DNA from: Microvelia longipes
Lineage: Eukaryota; Arthropoda; Insecta; Hemiptera; Veliidae
DNA: 64,000 nt
NCBI GenBank assembly: GCA_018340805.1
Contig: JACMZG010000032.1
Location: 6,708,237 to 6,772,236 of the forward strand
Reading direction: 5' to 3'
Shown here one piece after another: positions 10,243-34,924 of the stretch (its first letter is position 1; each line of letters opens with the position of its first letter). Both the position numbers and the translations under genes were made by a program. The notes beneath the pieces were generated by a model. It saw only the letters and a program-made list of their open reading frames with translations. It was not told the origin of the DNA and searched no databases.

Positions 10243-10425
10243 AACTGGAATATGTGCGATTTGCCAATATTTTGAGCATGCGCATTCATATGAAGGGCTC
10301 CACTCTGGATAGGCAGACTACGCTTTTCCTTTATAATTTAAGGTATATTTTCAGAAACATTTTGTTTGAAGTAGTACAAAATGAGTCACATTTTTTTGAC
10401 CTGGCTCTTGGACAAAAGGGAAACC
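10243..10425 (+). repeat. Dispersed repeat, second copy at 38,840-39,005
   Basis: Both copies contain TTTTGAGCATGCGCA, CATATGAA-GGCTCCACT, ATAGGCAGACT and AGTAGTACAAAATGAGTCAC in the same order and strand. The open frame here is a by-product: it is broken in the second copy. Confidence 0.75.
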
Positions 10426-10554
10426 CCCAAGACCTCATATATTTACAAGAATAATTAGAAACTTTTGGCTTGGTTTATCCGATGATCTCACAACTTTTTA
10501 CGCTAGACTTGGCTCCTTTTTTTACACGCATTTTTTGTTGGGTTTTATGGTCAA

Positions 10555-10690
10555 TAACCATCTTTAGTAACCACTGCTAACCAAAATTAACCACCTTCAT
10601 CCGTAAATAACCACGATTTCCATACCTCAACCAGGATCGAACTCAGAATGACTGGGTAGCAGATACGTACTCACTATTACACTATTAGGG
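10555..10690 (-). repeat. tRNA-derived SINE
   Basis: The minus strand shows a tRNA-like head. An A-box-like TAGTGTAATAGTGAG begins about 10,683 and a B-box GAGTTCGATCCTGG lies at about 10,645-10,632. The body runs towards 10,555. Confidence 0.5.
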
Positions 10691-10859
10691 ACCCCTTTGA
10701 CATCTCAAGTTAAAACATGCTTAAAAATTTAAAATTTAAAGTGAATGAATATAAGAAACCCACTTTTCCGTGGATTTTCCACGGAAAAGTGGAAAATACA
10801 TCCACTTTTTCGTGGATGGACTTTCCAGCCGATTTGACGAAGTTTCCAGCCAACAACGG

Positions 10860-11102
10860 TTTTAAAATAAATAAAATAAATAAATAAATAAATGCCCGTT
10901 TTAGGGCCTTTCGGCCCATCAGGGTATTCACCCTGCGGGAACCACCTCAGGTGGGTAGCATCTACTACACTCTAAGAATTAATTAAAGTTGTCGAAATCT
11001 TTTTAATACAAATACTATTATCTTAGAGCACAGCCCGGGCTGCGAACCCCGGACCTCCGGTGCCGAAATCGAACGCCTTTACGATCACGGCCACGGAGGC
11101 AG
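10860..11102 (-). repeat. tRNA-derived SINE, family also at 31,340-31,563 and 56,170-56,352
   Basis: On the minus strand it begins GCCTCCGTGGCCGTGATCG (A-box region) and has GGGGTTCGCAGCC as B-box. It continues through a body with a GGGTGAATACCCTGATGGG-like stretch and ends in an (ATTT)n tail at 10,890-10,862. The copies at 31.3 kb and 56.2 kb share head, body landmarks and orientation. No product is expected beyond a Pol III transcript. Confidence 0.75.
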
Positions 11103-11744
11103 ATCTTTAAAATAAACACTCATCAAATTAAAACACAGCTCCTAATATATTCATAATATGTCCCAAATAGTCAAAAAGTTAGAAAAGCAAATATTTTCGC
11201 AATTCTAAATTCATAGCGTAAGGTCGATATGATTGCACATTACTTCAAGTACAGCTATATTTACTCGTTCAAATATGTGTACAATTCCAAGCACCCAGTT
11301 GACCTCAGTCCATATTATAGAAAGCTGTGAACCCATCGTACCTATACTGTCCACACTTTGACTGGTTCATATTTTGGCTCAAAAGAACAACAAAAGAAAG
11401 TTTAAGGTATAAATTACGAAAAGTAAATGATATAAGCATTAGTTAAGCATTGCTTAAATTCTATTGTATTTTCTAACAATAAATTTTACTTGAGCTATAC
11501 ATTGACATATATGTTTGAAAAATGCATGATTTCTAGATCTATATTTAGATGATTAAGGACTCAAATCTTAGTGAAAGGCCAGAGTTGTGCAATTTCTCAT
11601 AAACACTGATCTAGGACTATCTAGTTAGTTTTAATCTATTGCTTGTTATTAGAGAAAATATTTGTTATAAACTTGTATGTATATCGCTTCCCTACCTACT
11701 ATTTTTTTTAAATTATGCAGGTGATTAGTAATATGTTAATTACA
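11103..11744. other. No recognisable feature
   Basis: AT-rich sequence upstream of the first visible elongase exon. The promoter and any upstream non-coding exon of that gene could lie here, but I cannot point to them. Confidence 0.4.
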
Positions 11745-12075
11745 ATGTCACTTGCTCGATAGAATACTAACGTTGATGTTAATATATATGAGAAGGGGCT
11801 CGCGTAGCTCGCTAGAATACTAACGTTGATGATAATATATATGAGGAGGAGCTCGCGTAGCTCGCTAGAATACTAACGTTGATGTAAATATATATGAGAG
11901 GCTCGCGTAGCTCGCTAGATTATTAACGTTGATGTTAATATATATTAGGAGGGGCTCGCATAGCTCGCTAGAATACATATGTAAATGTTAAAATATGTGA
12001 GGAGAGGCTTGTGTTGCTCGCCAGACTTATTACATTGATTTTAAAATAAATACATGAGGATTAGTCGCGTCGAGG
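11745..12075. repeat. Minisatellite upstream of elongase exon 1
   Basis: A unit of about 55 bp reading GAATACTAACGTTGATG then TATATATGAGGAGG then GCTCGCGTAGCTCGCTA, about five copies. The same unit forms a second array at 13,180-13,500 on the other side of the first coding exon. Confidence 0.85.
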
Positions 12076-12262
12076 AAATTTCTTTATGTGAGAATCATAT
12101 TCTAATTTAGCTGCGATTTCATCCAGATGTAACATATTATACAGCCGTTATATAATGCTTTGTCCCATAGGGCTGAAAAATGTAGCTGCTGAATATTCTA
12201 AAACGCGATGTTCCTTTTAAACTTCGAAATTATTAAGTCAATGTATTTTGGTTTGATTTCAG

Positions 12263-12324
12263 GATACCCAAGACAAATTGGTGCGCTACAAGTAAATTAG
12301 AAGACTGACTCTGAAATTTCCAAA
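12263..12324 (+). other. 5' UTR part of elongase exon (putative)
   Basis: A good acceptor (TTTGATTTCAG) ends at 12,262, so the start codon exon probably begins at 12,263 and a non-coding first exon lies upstream. The start context CAAAATGG fits the insect consensus. Inferred; no transcript evidence. Confidence 0.45.
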
Positions 12325-25936
<13,612 letters not shown>

Positions 25937-26119
25937 CAACATTAGATATTTGGGAAATATTTCCTGACAAGAAAATGGTGCAATTTATATCGTTAATCGA
26001 AACTGCCATTTTTATTTTATTTTCTTATTTCTTCCTTCAACATTTAATACAACTCAATTCATAGAAGTAATATTCACTATTATGTTTTATTTCTGCATTT
26101 TATTGTTATATTCATGATT

Positions 26120-26125
26120 ATTAAA
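26120..26125 (+). terminator. Candidate polyadenylation signal (ATTAAA) for the elongase
   Basis: The first ATTAAA after the stop, 184 bases downstream. It coincides with the TAAAG start of a hAT-type terminal repeat, so the transposon end may supply the signal. No transcript evidence. Confidence 0.35.
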
Positions 26126-26210
26126 GTGATGTAGTAATTCATACAGCATTGGTGGGGGGGGGGGGACACAGTGGTCCAACTCCCCCGGAATAAGCTATTT
26201 TACGATGAAG
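26121..26210 (+). mobile_element. Solo end of the 27.85-kb hAT family
   Basis: TAAAGTGATGTAG, AATTCATACAG, then a G-rich run, ACACAGTGGTC and AACTCCCCC match the left terminal repeat of the element at 27,850-28,537. I could not find a matching right end nearby. Confidence 0.65.
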
Positions 26211-27354
26211 TTTGGGTTTTCTTAAAGGGCAATTATAAGAGAAGTTTTTTCCGTTCTCGGCTAAACTTTTGCTCATCTCTTACTTCCTCTAATGCCCTAC
26301 CATAAAAATTCCGTAAAATTCAATTTTTTAAAAAAATAATTTTTCATGCAAATGTTAGGGCAGCTGCTCCAAAATATTAGACATAGTTAGTAGTTTGTCC
26401 TTTAGAAAATTTACTCAGCTTTCTTACGAGATCAATTTTGCCTTTTTAGCTTGAACAGTTCAAACGCTATTAACAATTTTTTGATGTGAGGTCAAATATT
26501 TATTAAAATATTAAATTTGACCTTGTGGGAAAACAGTTGGAGATCGGGGTTTATATTATAGAACATTTTTTGTTCCTTTTGAGGAGTATCACCTCCTTCT
26601 TTAGTGGACACTTTATATGAAACACCCTGTATATATACTTTCCCAAACATTATTTGTTTTTTCATTTTTTAATTGTTTTTAAGTATTTTTTTATATTAAT
26701 AATTCTATTTTTCTTATTTTATTACCTTTTATATAAGCGTAATAAGTTATTTTCGTATTAATAATTATATTTATTTTCTTATCTTTTTTCCTTTGTTCTA
26801 TAGAATAATATTTTTTATTTATTTTTAGATTTGTATTCCAATTTAACCACTTCTAATATGCATTCTGTCAATTCGTAATGCTTCTGATCAGTGTTACAAT
26901 TCCATCCTTATAGGATATCTTAACAGTTTTTTTATTTATTTTAAATTCTTTATTTATTTTTTTAAACATTTTATTCTTACATTATTTAATCTATAGATCA
27001 GAACATAATACTTAATACCGTTCTAATGATGTGTCTGTCATATAGATATATTGCTAGAGACGGCAAACACTATCTTAATACATTAACAGGCTTGAAATAT
27101 CTTTTTGGTGCTGTCAGGGGCTCTGTGTAACCCTTTTTAAGGTTATAATAAAACAATCATTTTTAAAATTTCGTACGTTATTGATTGTTTATTTGATTAT
27201 ATTAATAATGAAGGGTGTTCAGATAACTTCATGATGTTTTATTTGAACGGATAATGCTCCTCTAGGAATTATACCTCTATGTCTATAGTTGTTTTAAAAG
27301 AAACCTTCATGGAAGGTTATACTGTGGCCCAGATCGTAAACAGTATATAGAAAA
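26211..27354. other. Intergenic DNA, no recognisable gene
   Basis: AT-rich sequence between the convergent elongase and esterase genes. Nothing I can support. Confidence 0.5.
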
Positions 27355-27665
27355 AATTACTAGAGGGGCCCTAAGGGATTAATTTGAAACATCGGAAAAG
27401 TAACCTAACCACCTCTAACCACCTCTAACCACCTTTGCTTGTGATCATAATAAAATAATCAGGTCGAAAATACAATAACTTATACAGTATAACGATACAA
27501 TTACAAATCAAAACTCATAAAATGTACGGGAAACCGAAAAAAATGATTTATTATAACCTTAATTCACACTTGGAGGAAGAGGCCCTGAGAGCCCCCCAAA
27601 AAGATGTTACAAGCCTCTCAGTGCATTGAGATAGGCTATTCCCTCTCTAGTATATATTTCTATGG
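27355..27665 (+). repeat. Second copy of the 17.0-kb dispersed repeat
   Basis: Starts CTAGAGGGGCCCTAAGGG and ends CCTCTCTAGTATATATTTC. Contains a local triplication of ACCACCTCTA around 27,410-27,440 not present in the other copy. Confidence 0.65.
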
Positions 27666-27849
27666 TAAACAGAATGTATTTTATTGTTTTTTTTTTTTAA
27701 TGTATTGTACTATTTATTTATTCTTTTTTTTAATCTGAATATTAGCTCATAGAGTGAAAGCAAAGAGACCTAGGAATCAGGAAAACAGATTAAAAAGATC
27801 TAAAAGCCTAAAATAGAGTATTTGCATAATTATTTGAAAGTGATAACGC

Positions 27850-28537
27850 TAAAGTGATGTAGAAATTCATACAGTAGGGGTGGGGGCGCGGGACACAGTG
27901 GTCTAACTCCCCCGAAATAAGCTGCTTTAGATGGATCTGCCCTAAGTTCACCCTTTCTCCGCTAGTGGCGGGTCAGTTGACCTTGTACCCTATATATAAA
28001 ATAATTATTTCTTCAATTCTAAGGTTAAAATTATTTAAAAGGGTCTTTAACAATGTTAAAAATTGTATTAATTATTTTAAAGGTATAATTTTCATAAAAT
28101 GTTATAAAAATATGAACGCTGTGTTAATTTTAAGTAGACCTGATATCGTGATAACCATGATTTGTAGACAAACATCAAAAATGTTTGTAAACAAACATCA
28201 AACTGGGAAATTATAAATTTAATTTACGTCTTCGTTGTCTCATTCGTAACACACGTTATCCTATTTTCTAAAAAAAATTGTCTTATAAGCTACTAAAAAA
28301 GAAAAAAGGCAATGAATAAGATAAAAATCGTCTTGTTTACATTTTTATAAACATAAATAGAAGTATCGATTTAAAACTGATAACAATAGTGATAAGGGGA
28401 CAAGGTGAAAACTAGCGCTCGGTGCGGTAGTTGATGCAACTAATTCCTGTTTTTCTCGGAACCACCTAAAACCAGGGAGTTAGACCACTGTGTCCCCCCG
28501 CCCCGACCCAAACTGTATGAATTTCTACATCACTTTA
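27850..28537. mobile_element. Non-autonomous hAT transposon, 688 bp, perfect 8-bp TSD
   Basis: Both ends read TAAAGTGATGTAGAAATTCA inward (the right end as its reverse complement), which fits the hAT YARNG terminus. Inversion continues through ACACAGTGGTCTAACTCCC. The octamer GATAACGC at 27842-27849 is repeated exactly at 28538-28545. The interior has only short, motif-free frames (one at 27,965-28,216), so no transposase is encoded. Confidence 0.92.
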
Positions 28538-28849
28538 GATAACGCACTGAAAAATATTAAAAAGAAAAAAAGCTTTCATTAGAAGATATAGCAAACAAAA
28601 TATATATTCAAATGCGCTATTTTGGCGGGAAAAACGACTTCAAGTTGCTTGGTTTGACGTATACCGCATCTATAACGCCGTGCACTTCAACATAAGAGCA
28701 TCATAATACCAATAATAATTTGTTGTTTGGAGCGATTATTTTTTTTATTTTTTTGGCATCCCTAAAAATTAAAGGGAGGACCTGACCTAAAAAAATTACA
28801 ACAAAACGTATAAGGAGAAGAATATAATAATAATTAAATTACGTCAACG

Positions 28850-29110
28850 ATTAGAGTTAAATCGTTGGCGTGATTTTATCGCCAACGATTATCTTATTGG
28901 CTCCTTGGGAGTAAAATGCTATTATTCCCTCGCAACAATCGGCTTTGGCTCGGGAGTTAATTGTCATCACTCCATCGGCTTTGTCTCAAGAAATAAATAT
29001 CTTCGCTTCGCATAGGGGTTTAAATTCTTTTATTCCCTCAGATTTCGCCGTATGAACCAACTAACTACTCAGGGAAATAATAGCATTCTTTACTCCCTTG
29101 GTGCATAAAT
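28850..29110. repeat. Repeat related to the interior of the 58.7-kb element
   Basis: Contains AACGATTAGAGTTAAATCGTT-type inverted pairs, TGGGAGTAAAATGCTATTATTCC and GGGAAATAATAGCATTC. The region 58,855-59,215 has GGTAAAATAGCATTTTACTCC, CTCCCTTGGGAGTG and TTTACTCCC. The relation is partial and rearranged. Confidence 0.45.
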
Positions 29111-29479
29111 AACTATTATGTGCAAAAATACGAATACTCTAAGTATCCGCAGGCCTTGATAAGAACGCATTGATAACTCAGAATTATAAAACGCACATAG
29201 TTCTTAATGCTAAGATTTCTTTTTTCCTTAAAATGGATGCCTATATTTACTTTGATCATGAAATGTATGTTTATAAATGTTTTGTCTTTGAAACTTACGC
29301 AAGATGTCTTTGTTATTTATTATTGATTAAAAATGTTTTAACTTAATTTATTGTTAGAGAAGGCATCATCGCAAGCGCAACCTTAAAGTCCCGTGGCAAT
29401 TAATAATAAATTAAAAATAATTGTAATAAATAAATGTCGCGGTACAATAAGCTTTCGCGGTTATTGACATTATTGAGGC

Positions 29480-29715
29480 TTTGGGTTTTCTGGTGGTGAC
29501 AGAATTAATGTCGGTAATGAATGCGACGTTTCGCTTCCTTTGTAGTAGCTTCTTCGAATTTTTATGAAATCATGGATGAACACTTTAAGCTTCACGAAAC
29601 TGAACTGAACTCTACATCCATGATTTGAGCCCTGAAGATGCCTTCTACAGGAGGAAGGGAAACGTCAGATTTATCACTTACATTCTCGAGGTCACTACAC
29701 CGCAAGATTTTAGAA
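29480..29715. mobile_element. Diverged foldback copy with Penelope-like motif
   Basis: The left part has GGTGGTGACAGAATTAATGT and GCGACGTTTCGCTTCC. The right part has CTGAAGATGCCTTCTACAGG, AGGAAGGGAAACGTCAGATT and GAGGTCACTAC. The central arms ATCATGGATG/CATCCATGAT are inverted. Stem II-like pairing (CCTTC/GAAGG) sits between CTGAAGA and GAAA. Confidence 0.55.
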
Positions 29716-30689
29716 TTTTCTTGTAATAATTGGTTTTGGATAGTCATGAAGTCTTGTATTATTATATAATTCATCCAAAATAGGTTTTGTAAATCCTTGT
29801 AGTGCCTGTTTAGGAATGGACTAGTTACAGGGCCTTATCTTGACTACTTTAGATAACACCACAAGGCCTAGTCGGTAATATTATAAAATGAGACAATTAC
29901 AGGGCCTTATGGTGGCTGTTTTGGATAACCCTTATGAGCCCTGTTGTTATTCATTCGAAAAATGTCTAAAATTCTTGTTTCATAAAAGCTCACGACGCTT
30001 TGTCTATTTTATGATCCAATCACTCAATTGATTTCCAAAGCAAAAGAAAAATCTAATTCATAAAGTCGCGCAGTATTGCCTTCTAAATATATAGTTTGTA
30101 AATATTATTTATAATTTTTTTTTGTAGTAATTAGATATTTTATAATTCCTAAAAACAAATGTAACAGGTTTACACGTGGTGTTTGACATCATATTCATTT
30201 TAAACTCGCCATCTATATTACAGTGTCGATCCTATAAGGGAATAAACCATGATTAGCTTAACTTGATCCCTGTTTACAGAATGGCATTCAAACAAGATGA
30301 CATAAAATTAGTTTTAAGCACCAGGCGTAAACCACAGTTATACACTTAGTAGTATCATATGCCAAAACAATATAAATAAATAAAAACTTATGATAAGATT
30401 ACTAGCAGCCAATTTAATACATATATTTTCGGTTTTATTTACTTGACATCCAGCCATGAATCAGAACAGTATTGGAATTCGATTGTTTCATTGTGAGTTC
30501 TACTTGACATTAGAAGCCACATAAATTCATAGCAACTCGTACTGCGATGATTTTTGGCAAGCTGTCAACTGATCTAAACCAAATATATTTTATAAGGCGA
30601 GAGCACAAACAGACATGTTATCGATATTTTGAATAATTTTACTAAACAGTATGTTCAGTACCCTAAAAGATAATATGAAGATTATTTAT
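29716..30689. other. Intergenic DNA, no recognisable gene
   Basis: Two diverged direct copies of a short block (ACAGGGCCTTATCTTGACTA and ACAGGGCCTTATGGTGGCTG) occur at about 29,828 and 29,896. Nothing else is supported. Confidence 0.5.
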
Positions 30690-30965
30690 TATACAAAGAG
30701 GGCTCACTGTTCTCTTGTTATACGAATAGATAGAGCTAGTAGTATTAATACAAAGAGTATGTACTATTCCTAGAGAGCTCACTGTTAGTTCGTTTGTTCT
30801 GTCAACAGATAGAGCTAGTAGTATTAATACAAAGAGTATGTACTATTCCTAGAGAGCTCACAGTTAGTTCTTTTGTTCCGTCAACAGATAGAGCTAGTAG
30901 TATTAAAACAAAGAATATGTACTATTCCTAGAGAGCTTACTATTAGTTCTTTAGCTCTGTTTAAT
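30690..30965 (+). repeat. 79-bp satellite, cluster 1 (about 3.5 copies)
   Basis: The unit contains GATAGAGCTAGTAGTATTAA, TACAAAGAGTATGTACTAT, CCTAGAGAGCTCACTGTTAG and TTCTGTCAACA. GATAGAGCTAGTAG recurs at 30,728, 30,807 and 30,886, exactly 79 bp apart. Same strand as the clusters at 34.9, 41.5 and 42.9 kb. Confidence 0.9.
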
Positions 30966-31339
30966 ATTACTCTGTATTTATTTGTTTTTGTCTAAGATGT
31001 AGTATTTGAACTCTTTGGCATTCATTAGATTTTTTCGTTTTGCTTCTTTTAGAAAAGTAGTTGTGGGATAAACAACTGTTGTGAAATGCATGCCTGTCAC
31101 GCCTTAGGCAAAATGTTTTAGCCTCGCCTTATTCAAGTTATAAAAATTATTAGTTTAGTAAAACATCACAGCTTTGTTTTACAACTATAAGCAAAATTTA
31201 ATTGTTAAGATTTGAATTGTATTTTTTGTAATATCATAAAAGCTTTATATTATAAATGAAATTTGTATAAATATAGTTAGTATTTTTTATATTTTTGTTT
31301 ATCTAATAGGTCCTAAATATTTTCTTGGATAATTATTTA

Positions 31340-31563
31340 TATAATAATGCCCGTTTTAGGGCTTTTCGGCCCCTTCATGGTATTCACCCTGTGGGAACAA
31401 CCTCGGGTGGATCACATCTACTATGCTCAAAGTAAAGCTAAAGTTGGCGAAATCTTTTTACAACAAATTCTATTCCTAAAAAACAGAGCATAGCCCGGGA
31501 TGTGAACCCCGGACCTCCGGTGCCGAAGTCCAGGACTATACGAACGCGGCTACGGAGGCAGAT
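31340..31563 (-). repeat. tRNA-derived SINE, second copy of the 10.9-kb family
   Basis: The minus-strand head is TGCCTCCGTAGCCGCGTTCG and the B-box region GGGGTTCACATCCCGGGC. The body ends in the CCCTAAAACGGGCATTATTA tail. Confidence 0.75.
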
Positions 31564-31680
31564 TGGATAATAAAATAGAGGTGATATATTGTAGATAGTG
31601 GGGTGTTTAGGAGAGTGAGAGGGAAGCGGTCCAGTGGATAGAGAAGGTGTAAAGCTGTGTACACAATCCAAAGGGACTAA

Positions 31681-31944
31681 GGCCCGTATTCAGAATGATC
31701 AAAAGTTTCAAAACAAATCTCTCCTAGGTTGTTCCTAGCTTTTTCCTAGCTTCTTCCTAGCTTTAGTGTCCATTTTAGTAACATTTTTAACCGTCCCTAG
31801 GGCTAGGAAGAGATCTCTCCTAGGTTTCTCCTAACCTTTTCCTAACTTTGCACCTTAAATTATAGGAAAAAGCTAGGAACAACCTAGGAGAAGGCTAGGA
31901 ACAACCTAGGGGAGATTTTTTAAAAATGATTCTGAATACGGGCC
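31681..31944. mobile_element. PIF/Harbinger-like MITE, 264 bp, TAA target duplication
   Basis: The ends read GGCCCGTATTCAGAAT on both strands. The flanking trinucleotide TAA occurs at 31678-31680 and 31945-31947, as expected for PIF/Harbinger (TWA target). The interior is packed with CCTAGC/GCTAGG and CCTAGG motifs that pair across the element (TTGTTCCTAGCTTTTTCCTA against the right half), so the whole unit can fold. Confidence 0.8.
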
Positions 31945-32274
31945 TAAGACTACGTTTAAGAGCTGATCAATCACATCTGACCAAAGGGCCGTTTCAGCAT
32001 ATTGTTCCTGGTTAGTAGGCGGAGTTACTCGGCGTGTCGTGTTTTAAAAATTAAGGTTGATTTTCTGATCCAAGTGACTGAGAAAAAGGCGAATTAATTG
32101 AATCAGGTCTACCAACATTTTTCGTCAGTTTTACCAATTTTTATTTGTTTCAGTCTCTTTTTTCACCGGCTTGAAAGACACGTATTTATTTTAACGTTAC
32201 AATACGTAGCTGTTGGTTACGTTCAGTTGATTCATCAAATTCAGCAGTAATGAGATAGAATAAAGCCTGGAGTT

Positions 32275-32419
32275 GTAGACTTATTGCTCAAGTAGGATTA
32301 ATAAACATCAACACAAGACATAAACAAGATTTTAAAAGTAATGATGAGTATATCAAAGCGTAAACTAAGCAACAAGTTGTTGTTATAAGGTTATACAGGA
32401 AACCTTGAAATTACCTATT
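32275..32419. repeat. Left half of an older repeat split by the nested hAT pair (continues at 33,103-33,220)
   Basis: CAAGATTTTAAAAGTAATGA, ATATCAAAGCGTAAAC and AGCAACAAGTTGTTGTTA match a second, uninterrupted copy at 33,420-33,560. After the inserts the match resumes with CTGATCTCAAGAAAAGATCA, AAAAGATTACGCC against 33,520-33,560. Confidence 0.7.
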
Positions 32420-33102
32420 CAGGCCCGTACAAGGATCTTGGATAAAGGGGATGACGCATTAAGGAACATTTCTGACCCCATGGAAGTTGTATGAGATAGA
32501 GAAATAGGAGCAAACTTACTTTCCTTTTGGTTATAATAAAAAAAGGCGCCACACACAGGTTATGTAGCAAGGTTGTCGAGTTTGCTTCTAAACTTTTTTC
32601 TGTGCTTCTCGTGATTGTTACATTTGTGGTGCTTGATAAGTCATTTGTGCTTATTTAAGTTTAAATTTTGGACTATACTTTGCCACTTCAGTGAGTGATA
32701 ATTTAAGCGTGTTTTGTTATAACCTTCTCAAGCAATAATGAGAAACCATTGAGAGGTAAGTTTGCCTCTAAAATTTAAGACCTGCGCTGTTATAAGAATT
32801 ATAAGCATGCGCAGTTGTTTTTTGACGTGTGTTTCGTGTTGAATTCTCTCTATTTTTTGGATTTCGATGGGGTCACTTTTTTGTATGGCAAATCGACTTA
32901 GTGCGTCATCCCCTTTATTCAAGATCTTTGGGCCCGTAGCCAGCCAAAACTCGAAGGGGTGGCGAAGCTAATCCCTGAGGGGGCGAAATTTACACATCTA
33001 CAAGGGAATTCTACTAAAATCTACTTCCGTTAGAGGGGGCGACATTTTTTCTAGCGGGGAAGGGGGGCGATGCCCCCTGGCCCCAACCAGGCTACGTGCC
33101 TG
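32420..33102. mobile_element. Outer hAT-like element, interrupted by the inner MITE
   Basis: Begins CAGGCCCGTA; after the inner insert it resumes with GCCAGCCAAAACTCG. It ends GGCTACGTGCCTG, whose reverse complement is CAGGCACGTAGCC. Flanking octamers TACCTATT (32412-32419) and TACATATT (33103-33110) differ by one base, consistent with an 8-bp duplication. The motif GGGCGTAGCCAGGGTGGGC at about 36,673 may be another end of the same group. Confidence 0.75.
32430..32930 (+). mobile_element. Inner hAT MITE, 501 bp, perfect 8-bp TSD
   Basis: Ends read CAAGGATCTTGGATAAAGG and, reverse-complemented, CAAAGATCTTGAATAAAGG. GGCCCGTA at 32422-32429 is exactly repeated at 32931-32938; both copies belong to the outer element, so the inner one inserted second. 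It is the same family as 18,410-18,801, with about 110 bp more interior, and 3,678-4,199. Confidence 0.9.
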
Positions 33103-33389
33103 TACATATTACTGATCTCAAGAAAAGATCAAAAAGATTACGCCATAACACTGACCAAGTTAGATCTAACCGATCACACTCACAAACACACCCTTATAAG
33201 GGTAAACTTTTAGTACGCTACTATTATACTTAAAGTATATTCCCTACAAGATAGCGACATAGGCAATATGCCTCGTAAGAACTACATAATTAAAATGTTA
33301 ATAAATTGAAATAATTCATAATAAATTACCCTCAACGGAATGAATTAATAAATTTATAAAGTTTACCTAATGTCTTACTAAACCTGGGC

Positions 33390-33560
33390 AGGGTTGGAAT
33401 TAATAAGCATCATCAGAAAGCAAGCAAGATTTTAAAAGTAATGACGAGTAACGATATCAAAGCGTAAACAAAGCAACAAGTTGTTGTTAAAAGGTTATAA
33501 CGGTAACTGTGAGGTTACCTATCACTCATCTCAACAAGAGATCATAAAGATTACGCCAAC
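33390..33560. repeat. Intact copy of the repeat split at 32.4 kb
   Basis: Direct repeat of 32,280-32,419 plus 33,103-33,180. It gives the pre-insertion state against which the nested insertions can be read. Confidence 0.65.
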
Positions 33561-33639
33561 ATAACTCTTGTTACTTAGTAGGTAGTGGAGGTGAAATAGG
33601 GTCACACTCGCAAAACACACTAATACGAAGGATACCACA

Positions 33640-34924
33640 GCTTTTAATATTCCTTAGGTACCTTGACACCACAACTGTACATTGGTGATGTCATTTTTTG
33701 ATTTATCATAATAATTACAATTTCGAAAAAATAGTACATTATTTTTCGACTATTTTGTCTTAAAAAGTAAAATAAAACATGTTGTAATTATTATCCGTCG
33801 CTTATATTCTTTTATTATCAGTGTTGAATAAAATAATTTAATGTGACGTCACTGAAAAATACCCCCCGCCATTTGTAGGGTGGATTATAAATGTTTGCTT
33901 AAATAGGTGTTTTAGAATGGAGTGGAGTCTCTAGTCTCTCTTAAAGGAGGCTCTATAGAAGTAAGTACTGTTAAAGGTACCTTACACAAACTGTATCACT
34001 TCTAGCCTATTATCTCTATGTTATTCTACCTAACTCCTCCCACTAAGTATTAGTCTCTTTCGTCTTATTACCAGTAATTCAGTGTATAACTTTAATAACT
34101 TCAAAAGAATTCTGGGGCGGAGGTCAGCAAGCCGGGCTAATATTCTTTGAACTGCACTTCTTCTTGCTTATCAATCCAATTTTGGCTCAAGTTTTCGATG
34201 TATATTTAATAAAATGAGCAGTAGTGTCACAACTTGTTACATAATGTTTTTAAATTTTCAAACAAAATGCTCTAAAAATTAGCATAAACTGAACTTCAAT
34301 TTAGTGCAAATAGTGCTGTGTCATGCAGAGAATAATCTCAGGGATAAATATTTTATTTAAAAATTTTTGAAAAAGTACATACTAAGTTGTTAAACTATTA
34401 AATTTTAAAACTTAAGCAAAATTTGTATTGTATAAGCAAGAAGGAGGCCATTTCAAAACAATGTCCTCCAGCTTGCCGACCTTCCAAAGATTTTACTACC
34501 ACAGATTATAGTTTTACCCTACAATAGTAAGCATTGGATTGTGCACGAAGTTAAACAAAACTGGTTTCATAATAATGCTAAAAAATGCAATGGAAAAAGT
34601 AAATTTATTTATACTTACAAGATCAACTAATTAATTAACCTAACTAAATTAAATTAATTATAACATATATTTAAGAATTAGTAAATTATTAAGTACAACA
34701 AAGTAGGAACTCGTTTTTTAAATGTTTAAGTACATCACATAAAAATATGTCCTCACAAAAGTGTTATTAGAACAAAAAAAAAGAATTGCTTCTCATAATA
34801 TAACAGATCTAAAGGCATTTACATCTTACATCCTACAGAACTATAAACAAGCATAGCAGCTTCATCGTCTATGTCTTCAAATAAAAAAAAAATTGAAAAA
34901 TATCATGTTCTGTCCATGATTTCC
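33640..34924. other. Intergenic DNA, no recognisable gene
   Basis: Bases 34,105-34,140 (TTCTGGGGCGGAGGTCAGCA) and 34,470-34,490 (CCAGCTTGCCGACCTTCC) are partly inverted and share words with 9,918-9,950, so a decayed inverted-repeat element may span 34,105-34,490. Nothing coding. Confidence 0.4.
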
